Assembly: GCA_034114085.1 (NCBI GenBank)
Contig: JAXEWB010000063.1
Span: 1-64,000, forward strand
Reading direction: 5' to 3'
Source of the DNA: Spiro-02 sp034114085
GTDB lineage: Bacteria; Spirochaetota; Spirochaetia; Sphaerochaetales; Sphaerochaetaceae
Length of the DNA stretch: 64,000 bases
The notes under the pieces are model-generated. The model was not told the origin of the DNA. It searched no databases and saw only the letters and a list, made by a program, of their open reading frames with translations. Positions within the stretch are counted from its first letter, which is position 1. Every line of letters starts with the position of its first letter. The translations under genes were made by a program, and so were the position numbers. This document shows positions 42,794 to 50,675 of the stretch, in pieces.

Positions 42794-43762
42794 CTATTCT
42801 TGGCAGAGGCGCGTCAGGCTCGCGAGTTCCCGCTGAACGGACTCCTCGATCATCCTCGCCGTCCCCTGATAGTTTCCCCTCCGCTGTGTCAACGCCAAGG
42901 TCGCTTTGAATTCAGGAAGCCTACCGCCATCGAGTACCGCGGGAGGATAGCCTCCCGCGAGCAACTCACCCGCAAGCGCAAGCCATGCGACCGCGACGCC
43001 ATGTCGCTCGAACGGGCGAATGCGAAGCAGTTCTCCGAACAGGAATACACCGCGAACCATCGGATGCAGCATGCGCCATTCACGATCGTACTGGACGAAC
43101 AATGTCTCCATCTGCTGATAGACGGGAAAAATCCGCTGGTCCCCACCCCAAGCGCCACCGGCGGGAATCTCGGCGTTACGATAGATACCTGAGCCTTCAT
43201 CATCCAAAGCATGGAGCAAGGCATGATGCAGATCCTTCAGGGATTGTTCGGACCAGAAAGATGTTTCAACGGATTCCGCGGGACCATACAGAGGACCGAG
43301 CCCGGTCTGGCGCAGCAGAGCGTACAGAACGCTCCGGCAGTTGAGCAGCAACAGGTGGGTGGACAACGGCAGTTCCGGCACTATGTGATTGGTGAATATG
43401 CGATGAACCTGTTCCGCGGAAGCCGGAATCGCTTCATCTTCCATGATACAAAGACAAAGCGCTTCACAGATACGGTTCCAGCCCCCTTTGAGTTTGTCGA
43501 TGGAAACACCTTCCGAAGACTGGCTGAAAATCTGACGGCATTGATCAAGATGGGAAAAATTCTGAGCGCCCACCCTCATGTCGAAGTTTTTCAGATGTCG
43601 CAGCCGCCTGCCGTCGCCAGGCTTCGGCGCATCCACGGGAATGTTCCAGGCCCAGCCAGAACGTTGCGCACCATCGACGCGCCCCTCGGAGCATAATATC
43701 CTGATTCTGCGTTCCGAAATTCCCCACCGACCGGAAGCCTCCTTGATGTTCATATACTGCAT
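42794..43762 (-). CDS. Fic-domain protein with a degenerate catalytic motif
   Basis: 322 residues. The N-terminus MNIKEASGRWGISERRIRILC is an excisionase-like HTH. The Fic fold is recognisable from the flap-type segment GSGIYRNAEIPAGG (about 190-203) and from HPMVRGVFLFGELLRIRPFERHG (given in parts: HPMVRGVFLFGELL, IRPFERHGV). In active Fic proteins the last part reads HPFxDGNGRxxR; here residues 249-256 are RPFERHGV, so the catalytic His, the GNG phosphate loop and the Arg are lost. It is probably inactive as an AMP-transferase, or has another role such as binding DNA through the HTH. CAGGAG precedes the ATG. Confidence 0.72.
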   Translation of the reverse strand: MQYMNIKEASGRWGISERRIRILCSEGRVDGAQRSGWAWNIPVDAPKPGDGRRLRHLKNFDMRVGAQNFSHLDQCRQIFSQSSEGVSIDKLKGGWNRICEALCLCIMEDEAIPASAEQVHRIFTNHIVPELPLSTHLLLLNCRSVLYALLRQTGLGPLYGPAESVETSFWSEQSLKDLHHALLHALDDEGSGIYRNAEIPAGGAWGGDQRIFPVYQQMETLFVQYDREWRMLHPMVRGVFLFGELLRIRPFERHGVAVAWLALAGELLAGGYPPAVLDGGRLPEFKATLALTQRRGNYQGTARMIEESVQRELASLTRLCQE

Positions 43763-44035
43763 GGTATTCTCCTGTATGTATGGCGGTTAAAAACCTATTT
43801 ATATTATATTCCTAATAAGGAATGATATCAAGAGTTTTATAATGCACAGAATACTGTTGAAAAGTGGATAGGAGAAAGATGTCCTCATACCAGTATATCA
43901 TAGGAACAGCCTGAGTGTGTATCAATCCGTTTGACCTTCATCCTCGTTTTCAGGATACTGGCACAGGAAGCAACATCTATGATATCAGCGCTGCTTCCAC
44001 CGCTTGTATATATGATACGTTTTGAGGAGATGGCT

Positions 44036-45319
44036 GTGGAAACCTATGATGTCGTTATCGTCGGCTCCGGTCCTGCGGGCATGGGGGCGGCGTTTTCCCT
44101 GATACAGAGTAAGCCTGACGCAAAAATACTGATGCTCGACCAGGAGAAGTTCTCTACCGGCGGCATGCGCAACGATTGCAAGATGAACTTCACCTACCCT
44201 ATCGGCTTTCCCGATGAATACTGGACGAAAGAGCAGGCTGACCTGTATCTGGAACAAGTCACGGAGTTTCTTAAGCCGGAGATCCTGCCCAAAAGCAATA
44301 TTGAAGTCTATCAGAAACGTGCGCAGCGGCTTGGTTGCAGCCTCCTGGAAATCCGTCAGACCCATTTGGGAACGGACGGCGGTCTCAGGTTGATCAAACA
44401 GCTTCTCGCAGCTTTGGAGACAAAGGGCATTGTTCTTTCCTTGGGCGAAGCGATGCTTTCCGTAGACAATGCGGACAAAACCATCACCACCGACAAACGG
44501 AAAATCGGGTACAGGACGCTACTCATCGCACCGGGACGGAAAGGATTCCATTTCCTTCAGCAGATGATGCATTCCCTCGCCGTCCCGTTCGTCGACAATA
44601 TCGTCGATATCGGCATCCGCGTTGAAACTCGTATCGAACACTATCCGATCGTCAAGGACTACTATGATCCGAAGTTCTACTTTCCTGAAAAGGTCCGTAC
44701 GTTCTGCACGAACAGCGGCAACGCACATGTCGTGAAGGAACGGTACGCTACGGAACGAGGCGACGAGTGGTACTCGGTCAATGGACACGCCTATTCCGCC
44801 GACAAGAATACGGATAACGGCCTGGTCAATTTCGCAATCCTCAAGACAGTCAGGTTTACCGCCCCGCTGGCCAGCGGACAGGCGTTCGCGGAAAACCTGG
44901 GATTACAGGCGGCCTTGATGGGAGGTGGAAAACCACTGATGCAACGTGTCGGAGACTTCCGGCTTGGCTCCCGGTCGAAAGAGTGCAGCTTCAATTCCGA
45001 CTTGTATGACTTCAAACCCAGCCTGCGGGATTGCTGTCCGGGGGATATCTCCTTGGCGATGCCTGCGAAAATCCTCAGGGCGATCTGGAAGGCGATGAAA
45101 AACCTTGATACGATCGTACCTGGCGTACTCCATCCATCTACAATCATGTACTATCCAGAAATCAAGCTGTATGCAAACAAGCCACAATACCAAGACAGCC
45201 ATTTTCAGGTGGTTGACGGAATCTTCTTCGCGGGAGACGGCGCGGGAACCAGCAGGGGAATCACCGCGGCCTGGGCCAGCGGCATCCGCGCTTCGGAAGG
45301 AATGGCAGAGCTATTATAA
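44036..45319 (+). CDS. FAD-dependent dehydrogenase (COG2509-like)
   Basis: About 427 residues. The N-terminal FAD motif is VVIVGSGPAGMGAA; the C-terminal region has DGIFFAGDGAGTSRGITAAWASG, which closes the flavin site (seen as FFAGDGAGTSRGI). The middle contains DIGIRVE and GGGKPLMQRVGDF, typical of COG2509 dehydrogenases, whose substrates are unknown. The start is proposed as GTG 44036 because GAGGAG lies 6 bp before it and it directly precedes ETYDVVIVG; the in-frame ATG at 44030 directly abuts the same ribosome site and is less likely. Upstream bases 43763-44035 contain only AT-rich promoter-like sequence. Confidence 0.85.
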   Translation: METYDVVIVGSGPAGMGAAFSLIQSKPDAKILMLDQEKFSTGGMRNDCKMNFTYPIGFPDEYWTKEQADLYLEQVTEFLKPEILPKSNIEVYQKRAQRLGCSLLEIRQTHLGTDGGLRLIKQLLAALETKGIVLSLGEAMLSVDNADKTITTDKRKIGYRTLLIAPGRKGFHFLQQMMHSLAVPFVDNIVDIGIRVETRIEHYPIVKDYYDPKFYFPEKVRTFCTNSGNAHVVKERYATERGDEWYSVNGHAYSADKNTDNGLVNFAILKTVRFTAPLASGQAFAENLGLQAALMGGGKPLMQRVGDFRLGSRSKECSFNSDLYDFKPSLRDCCPGDISLAMPAKILRAIWKAMKNLDTIVPGVLHPSTIMYYPEIKLYANKPQYQDSHFQVVDGIFFAGDGAGTSRGITAAWASGIRASEGMAELL

Positions 45320-45362
45320 CGGCAGGAAGAACAATCAAGGTGTTCACCGTTCAAGAAAATCG

Positions 45363-45395
45363 TCACAACCGGCACATGTTGGTTGTGATTTTTTT
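45363..45395 (+). terminator. Rho-independent terminator after the flavoprotein gene
   Basis: TCACAACC (45363-45370) pairs with GGTTGTGA (45381-45388), followed by seven T. Confidence 0.88.
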
Positions 45396-45416
45396 GCAGC
45401 AATCGGCTCTTCGGCG

Positions 45417-45464
45417 AAGCACCCTCAATTGGTTGCATATTGAAAAGCACCCTCAATTGGTTGC
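45417..45464. promoter_or_regulatory. Two 20-bp direct repeats, probable operator of satD
   Basis: AAGCACCCTCAATTGGTTGC occurs at 45417-45436 and again at 45445-45464, a 28-bp period. The second copy overlaps the -35 region of the promoter of the following gene, a usual arrangement for operator repeats. The inner CCTCAATTGG has a CAATTG core. Confidence 0.7.
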
Positions 45465-45488
45465 GCAATAAAAAAAACATGCTATAAT
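45461..45488 (+). promoter_or_regulatory. Promoter of the satD-DUF3307 operon
   Basis: TTGCGC (45461-45466), a 16-bp spacer and TATAAT (45483-45488), 21 bp before the start codon. Confidence 0.65.
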
Positions 45489-45509
45489 CGATAGCGACAA
45501 GGTAAACGT

Positions 45510-46385
45510 ATGAGATATTACACGGTACTTATGATAGATCTAAAGAAATCCCGCTCGTATTCCATCGATGACAGAAATTCTATCCAACAATATATTCTGG
45601 AAGTGATGCGCGGGCTCAATGTGCTGTTTCAGAAAGAGTTGGCGAGAGAAGTATACTTCAGCGCCGGAGACGAAGTACAGGGGCTCTTCAATTCACCGAC
45701 CGCCGCCTTTCTCTACCTGCGCCTGTTCAATATGCTTATTTTCCCAGTCGAGACAAAAGCGGGGCTGGGTATCGGAACCTGGGATATCAAGGTTGACGAC
45801 GCCAGTACCGCCGCGCAAGACGGACGTGCGTATCACAACGCCAGGGAAGCGATTGACGCGGCGCGCAATTCCTTTGAATATTCAATCCTCCTCCTCTCCG
45901 GAGAGGCAGACGATGTATTCGTCAATTCCTCGATGAATTTTCAAACCGTTCTGACTGGCAAACTGAATGAATACCAGAACCAACTCATGATACTCTCTGA
46001 AATCTTATTTCCGATAGATATTCACGACATCATCACTCCTGCGTATGCGCAAACAATCAGCCGTCTCATCACCATCAGGAACGACTCACATTATTATCGG
46101 GGACGACAACAAAACAGAAGAAGGATCAACAAACGATACCCATTTGACTTACAACACAACTGGAACGACTATTTGCCGGAATGCTCGCCTGTAGATGCGG
46201 AAAATGGGCCTTCCCAGTTCTTCATCACAGAGGGAAAAACAAGAGGGTTGTCGACAAAATTATCCTACATGATGGGAAAGAGCAGGCAAAGCATCGACAA
46301 GACTTTGAAAGCCGCAGGCATCTACGAATTGAGGAATTCAGCAATCGCGACATTGCGTTTGTTGAATACCAGATGGAGGATGTGA
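45510..46385 (+). CDS. satD: SatD-family protein
   Basis: 291 residues. The N-terminal part YYTVLMIDLKKSRSYSIDDRN and the segment REVYFSAGDEVQGLFNSPTAAFLYLR match the SatD family, named from the Streptococcus satABCDE secretion/acid-tolerance locus. ARNSFEYSI and the cyclase-like GLGIGTWDIK follow. The C-terminus GLSTKLSYMMGKSRQSIDKTLKAAGI looks like a winged HTH, suggesting DNA binding or autoregulation through the direct repeats upstream. Molecular function is unknown. The stop overlaps the following gene. Confidence 0.82.
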   Translation: MRYYTVLMIDLKKSRSYSIDDRNSIQQYILEVMRGLNVLFQKELAREVYFSAGDEVQGLFNSPTAAFLYLRLFNMLIFPVETKAGLGIGTWDIKVDDASTAAQDGRAYHNAREAIDAARNSFEYSILLLSGEADDVFVNSSMNFQTVLTGKLNEYQNQLMILSEILFPIDIHDIITPAYAQTISRLITIRNDSHYYRGRQQNRRRINKRYPFDLQHNWNDYLPECSPVDAENGPSQFFITEGKTRGLSTKLSYMMGKSRQSIDKTLKAAGIYELRNSAIATLRLLNTRWRM

Positions 46386-47110
46386 TGATTTTCGCTCTAT
46401 TGTGCATCGCTCATTTGCTTGGGGATTTCAGCTTCCAGCCGGCAGCGCTGGCGGAAAATAAAAAGGCTCAACCACGTTTTCTATTGCTCCACGCATGTAT
46501 CTACGCACTTTCATTCGCGATAGTCTGTTTTACCTTCCTGTCTTTTCAATCTCTGCCGCTGAGTTATGGGATCATCGTACTTTCCCATCTGATGATCGAC
46601 TGGGCCAAAACAAAAATTGAGAAATCGCCTAGGGGCACAGGTGCTTTGGTGAGTTTTCTCATCGACCAAGCCTTGCATATTGGCATTATCTTCATGGTCT
46701 ACAAGGTATTCGGGCTTGAAAAACAAACCAATGGAGTTTTCGAGCGCTGCTGCACGTGGCAATATTTTCATGAAGTTGTCATATACGCCGTGATGTACCT
46801 GTCCATATTGAACCCGACCGCGGTCTTTATCAGAAAACTATTTACCTGCATCGACAAAAACCTCGAACAGACAGCGGAAGACCGGAACCCACGAATCGGC
46901 GGCATCATCGGCAAATTGGAACGAATCATCATCTCAACGCTGGTTCTATGCGGACAGTTCGGAGCTATAGGGTTCGTCCTGACAGCGAAGAGCATCGCCC
47001 GATTTCGCCAACTGGAAGACCAGACCTTCGCGGAAAAATATCTGGTCGGAACTCTGACCAGCACTGCGATAGCCCTGATCGCGGCTATCGTGGTGAAAAA
47101 ACTGCTGTAG
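46385..47110 (+). CDS. DUF3307 membrane protein (SatD partner)
   Basis: 241 residues with six to seven spans. The N-terminus ALLCIAHLLGDFSFQPAALAENK is the DUF3307 signature (His-x-x-Gly-Asp-Phe-x-x-Gln), repeated more weakly as LSHLMIDWAKTKIE. ATG 46385 overlaps the satD stop by one base and has GGAGG 5 bp upstream, so an in-frame upstream ATG at 46373 was not used. SatD and DUF3307 genes occur side by side in many phyla, which suggests one functional module of unknown purpose. Confidence 0.83.
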   Translation: MIFALLCIAHLLGDFSFQPAALAENKKAQPRFLLLHACIYALSFAIVCFTFLSFQSLPLSYGIIVLSHLMIDWAKTKIEKSPRGTGALVSFLIDQALHIGIIFMVYKVFGLEKQTNGVFERCCTWQYFHEVVIYAVMYLSILNPTAVFIRKLFTCIDKNLEQTAEDRNPRIGGIIGKLERIIISTLVLCGQFGAIGFVLTAKSIARFRQLEDQTFAEKYLVGTLTSTAIALIAAIVVKKLL

Positions 47111-47265
47111 ACATCAGGGCCGGTTCTCCAAAAACACACGCAACCAGCCGTTCGCAGAAATGGAAAATGCGACTAAGGCCTTGCAAGGACAACGAAGTAC
47201 CGAATGTCTTATTTCTCCCCCCCCCTGCGAAGAAGAAAGAATCTCCAATGAGGCGACTGGAGAAT

Positions 47266-47624
47266 GACAGTGCCACTGCACGGCCTTGTGAGGACAACGA
47301 TGGTGGAGCTTCTGTACCCGAGCAGCCTGCCTGCGAAGGAGAATGGCTACGGGACGAGGCGGACGAACAAGGACAGCGCCACTGCACGGCCTTGTGAGGA
47401 CAGCGATGGTGGAGCTTCTGTACCCGAGCAGCCTGCCTGCGAAGGAGAATGGCTACGGGACGAGGCGGACGAACAAGGACAGTGCTACTGCACAGCCTTG
47501 CAAGGACAGCGATGATGGAGCTTCTGTACCCGAGCAGCCTGCCTGCGAAGGAGAATGGCTACGGGACGAGGCGGACGAACAAGGACAGTGCTACTGCACG
47601 GCCTTGTGAGGACAACGAAGTACC
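47266..47624. repeat. 106-bp tandem repeat, three full copies and a partial fourth
   Basis: Copies start at 47266, 47372, 47478 and 47584; the last breaks off near 47624. Each has GCACGGCCTTGTGAGGAC, TGGAGCTTCTGTACCCGAG and GGAGAATGGCTACGGGACGA. Copies differ at only a few positions. The left flank (47170-47265) has decayed versions of the same parts, such as GGCCTTGCAAGGACAACGAA. As 106 is not a multiple of 3, the open frames are not credible genes. It lies between convergent genes and ends 8 bp before the AEC-transporter stop. Nothing else was found at 47111-47265. Confidence 0.95.
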
Positions 47625-47631
47625 ACAGCCA

Positions 47632-48606
47632 TTATCCAAGCAGGAAGAGAGTGAGGGGGAAAGTAAGGAGAAACACCACATTGCTTGCCGCCGTCGTCCT
47701 TGCCGCGAATTTCGCGTCGCCGCCAAGATCGGTGGCGAGGATTACAGCCTGGGCCATGACCGGCATCCCCATCTGGATAATCAGGACATCGGCGGAGAGT
47801 TTGTCCATGACGATTCCAAGCCTGCGCCCAACAATAATGAACAGGTACATCAATACTGGCGCCAATAGGAAACGGCAAAAGAACACCGCCCATGAAGCCT
47901 TGGTGGGAACCATCTCCTTCAGAGGAATCGTGGCAAGGAACATACCGATGTAGAGCATGGATAGCGGAGTCGTCATACCACCGACATACGAAAGCGCGTT
48001 ATTCAACGGTGACGGAAGCCGCCAATCCAAGGCGGCTAGCGCAACACCGACGACCAATGCCACCAGAGGGGGTGTCGTTACGACCTTTTTCAGTCGCTGA
48101 CCAACAGTATATTGAAGGACCGGGCCATCGCATCCAGATTCGGACATACAACGCGCATCATGGGAAAGACCAGAAATACCGATGGTCCAGCATATGATGG
48201 TTGAAGACAAAAATGTAACAGTCACCGCCGGAATGGATGCGTCTCCATAGACGATCAGGCTGACGGGAAAACCGATGAACAATGTATTGGAGACTACCGA
48301 CATCAAGGTAAAGACACCCCGGCGGCAACGGGGAACCTTGCAAAGAATAGCAAAGCCCCAAGACAACGCATAGAGAAGAAACAACATCAGCAACGGCAAA
48401 GGGATGATTGGTAGCATTCCGACAAGCTCATCGTGAGTAAACATGTTGGTGAGGTTCCAGACCATCATGCAGGGAACAGAAAACTTGACGACGAATCTGG
48501 AAATGAACTCCATCACGGGAGCGCTGACCCATCCAAGCTTGTACAGAAACGCCCCCGCCCCGAACAGAAGCAGCATCGTAAAAATTGCTTCGACAGCTTT
48601 GATCAT
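47632..48606 (-). CDS. AEC-family transporter (auxin efflux carrier type)
   Basis: 324 residues with about ten spans. The N-terminal GAGAFLYKLGWVSAPVMEFISRFVVKFSVPCMMVWNL (seen in parts: GAGAFLYKLGW, FVVKFSVPCMMV) and PLSMLYIGMFLA are typical of AEC permeases. Members export or import dicarboxylates, malonate or other anions; no substrate can be assigned. Its start overlaps the esterase stop by 4 bp, so the two are cotranscribed in the glycan locus. Confidence 0.87.
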   Translation of the reverse strand: MIKAVEAIFTMLLLFGAGAFLYKLGWVSAPVMEFISRFVVKFSVPCMMVWNLTNMFTHDELVGMLPIIPLPLLMLFLLYALSWGFAILCKVPRCRRGVFTLMSVVSNTLFIGFPVSLIVYGDASIPAVTVTFLSSTIICWTIGISGLSHDARCMSESGCDGPVLQYTVGQRLKKVVTTPPLVALVVGVALAALDWRLPSPLNNALSYVGGMTTPLSMLYIGMFLATIPLKEMVPTKASWAVFFCRFLLAPVLMYLFIIVGRRLGIVMDKLSADVLIIQMGMPVMAQAVILATDLGGDAKFAARTTAASNVVFLLTFPLTLFLLG

Positions 48607-49406
48607 AGGACGAATCCGAACAATTCATTCAACCATGCGAGACAAAGGGGAAACCAACCGGCACAATGCTCGTTGACCGTACCGACTTCCTCGTTGCACA
48701 TAGACAGGCCATGAACTCCGGTGGGATAGAGATGACACTCAGTCGGAACCTTGCATTGATGTAGAGCGGAGACAAACATCAGGGTATTCTCAACAGGAAC
48801 GGTGTCATCATCCATCGTATGCCACAAAAACACGGGGGGAACGAACTCAGTCACTTGATGTTCCAGTGAGAGGAACTTGCGGAGTTCCAAATCGCCGCCA
48901 CTGACGTTGACGGCGGAACCTTCATGGGAAAACGAACCAGTAGTGATAACTGGATAACACAGGACCAATGCATCGGGACGGTTCATGCCGTCGCAGGTAT
49001 CGAGCGTAGAGGTGAGGCGCGGATGGTTCCAAAGCGTTCCGAGACTTGCGGCAAGATGCCCACCGGCAGAAAAGCCAAGGATCGCGATACGATTCGGATC
49101 GATGCGCCACTGGTCGCTGTCGCGTCTCAACTCCATCATGGCGAGGGACGCTTGCCGAAGGGGTCCGAGCCCCGCGGCTTTCTCCTGGACGGAATACAGC
49201 AAGATACCGACCTGGTAGCCGGCGGCGAAAAACGCCAAGGCTGGAGGATCCTGTTCCCGTTCGGAACAACGGACATACCCGCCGCCAGGACAAACCAGCA
49301 CACAAGGGCGAACGCGATGATTCGTCCTGATTTCCGAGTCGGACTCATGGAGGTACAGAATCAAACGGGCTTCGCCGTCATCCAAAACAATGTCTTGTCG
49401 GGTCAT
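48603..49406 (-). CDS. Alpha/beta hydrolase (acetyl-xylan/carbohydrate esterase-like)
   Basis: 267 residues. The oxyanion region is VCPGGGYVRCSERE, the nucleophile elbow GFSAGGHLAASLG (Ser), with VFLWHTMDDDTVPVENTL giving the catalytic Asp and YPTGVHGLSM the His. This is the BD-FAE/acetyl-xylan esterase type, which removes acetyl or other acyl groups from sugars. ATG 49406 has GGGAG about 10 bp upstream; the open frame reaches back to 49475. There is no signal peptide, so it would act on imported oligosaccharides. It couples to the AEC gene. Confidence 0.87.
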   Translation of the reverse strand: MTRQDIVLDDGEARLILYLHESDSEIRTNHRVRPCVLVCPGGGYVRCSEREQDPPALAFFAAGYQVGILLYSVQEKAAGLGPLRQASLAMMELRRDSDQWRIDPNRIAILGFSAGGHLAASLGTLWNHPRLTSTLDTCDGMNRPDALVLCYPVITTGSFSHEGSAVNVSGGDLELRKFLSLEHQVTEFVPPVFLWHTMDDDTVPVENTLMFVSALHQCKVPTECHLYPTGVHGLSMCNEEVGTVNEHCAGWFPLCLAWLNELFGFVL

Positions 49407-49509
49407 TTTTGGAAATCTCCCATGAAGCGCCGGTCTTGATATCCTCGCACGCTCCTTTACAGCAAGACGATACAACGAACAATGAAAAATATCCAGCGGC
49501 GCAAGTCAT

Positions 49510-50463
49510 TCAATTGGATATGCCAGGGACGGAACAAGTCCTCAAAGCCATGTCCACCCAACCGCAGCGTTCGCCACCTGGCGCAACCAATAGAAGATTG
49601 GAAACTTCCCGATATCCTCTATCGTAGAGGTTGTGACAGTCAGTGGAACATGTTTGCGGCTCCACGCAGAAAAAAGAGCCGCTGGCAGGAACATATACGA
49701 CGAAATGACGGAATTCCTCACTCGCATGCATGTCGACCGCCAAGTGAATCTCATCAAATGATATCCGGCAGTTAAAATCGCCTTGCGACCTATAGTAGAC
49801 GGTATCTAGTCCCGCCAGGCTAGATACCGGGCGACCTTGCCTCAGGTCATATCCGGCGCCGACGACATCATGCAGCGTTCCAGTCGGAAGCTTGGACTGG
49901 TCCGCATCCATGACCTGGGAGGCTCCAAGCCATAGCGCAACCCCATGCGACCGGACAAAAAACGGGTGCAATGCGAATCCATATCCAAGAGGAGTACTTC
50001 CCGTATTCCGTACTGTGTAGTCCCACCGGATACGACCGCCGACAAGGGAAATCGCAACAACCAGCTCTAGCGGAAACGGAAACTCATGGAAGACGGGAGC
50101 ATTCACCGACAATTGATAACGTCCGGTGATTCTGACCCCGGATGTCCTGCAATCCAAGGCTTCGACGGTAAAAGGCACATCCTTCGCGAAGCCATGCATT
50201 CGCGAAGGACCGTAAATCTCGCCATCGAAGCGGAACATGCCGTCCCTGATTCGGTTGGGGGTCGGGAACAAGACCGCGATACCGTACGTATTGCCGGACA
50301 GATATCGTTGTTCATCATACCATAGCAATTCCCTACCATGGAACCGCAAAGAAACGACAGACAGGCCATGCCAGGGATCAATCACGATTTCAATATCCCC
50401 GTCAACAAGGCGGTACACGGGCCGGCCATAAAAGGATTCCTCGCAAACTTTCGACATATCCAT
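49510..50463 (-). CDS. Aldose 1-epimerase-like protein
   Basis: 317 residues of galactose-mutarotase-like beta-sandwich. Landmarks are GIAVLFPTPNRIRDGMFRFDG (NRIRDG, the substrate-binding Arg region), MHGFAKDVPF (HGFA with the first catalytic His), GYGFALHPFF (the second His) and the closing FFCVEPQTCSTDC (VEPQT with the catalytic Glu). It would interconvert anomers of an imported sugar. Its start overlaps the stop of the small remnant gene upstream by one base (TGATG). Confidence 0.88.
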   Translation of the reverse strand: MDMSKVCEESFYGRPVYRLVDGDIEIVIDPWHGLSVVSLRFHGRELLWYDEQRYLSGNTYGIAVLFPTPNRIRDGMFRFDGEIYGPSRMHGFAKDVPFTVEALDCRTSGVRITGRYQLSVNAPVFHEFPFPLELVVAISLVGGRIRWDYTVRNTGSTPLGYGFALHPFFVRSHGVALWLGASQVMDADQSKLPTGTLHDVVGAGYDLRQGRPVSSLAGLDTVYYRSQGDFNCRISFDEIHLAVDMHASEEFRHFVVYVPASGSFFCVEPQTCSTDCHNLYDRGYREVSNLLLVAPGGERCGWVDMALRTCSVPGISN

Positions 50464-50657
50464 CAGCTTTCAATCCAAATAGGAGTCGCCCAAGCCGCAT
50501 CGCCATTGACCTCAAACGCACGATGGAAGCCATGCCCATAGCTGATCGCACAATGGTTGTGTAAATCCCCAATATGGAAACTGTGACTCTGAAGCCAATC
50601 CCTCTGCAAGGGGTGATACGCCAAGCCGTCCCGGAAAACTTCAGTCATTGAACTCAT
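50463..50657 (-). pseudogene. Collapsed DUF3604/PHP-like gene remnant
   Basis: A 64-codon frame (an in-frame ATG at 50672 is also possible). HIGDLHNHCAISYGHG is the N-terminal metal-binding motif of DUF3604/PHP-type proteins encoded in glycan loci, where the full protein has several hundred residues. It is followed almost at once by NGDAAWATPIWIES, which resembles the C-terminal end of the same family (AWxxPIW). The frame has therefore probably lost its middle by an in-frame internal deletion. AAGGG precedes ATG 50657, and the stop overlaps the epimerase start, so it may still be translated and help coupling. Confidence 0.55.
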
Positions 50658-50675
50658 CACAACCCTTTTCATACA

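Noticed and set aside
47264..47953. Plus-strand open frames through the 106-bp repeat
   Set aside because: Each copy restarts the same peptide in a new frame because 106 is not divisible by 3; the last parts are antisense to the AEC transporter.
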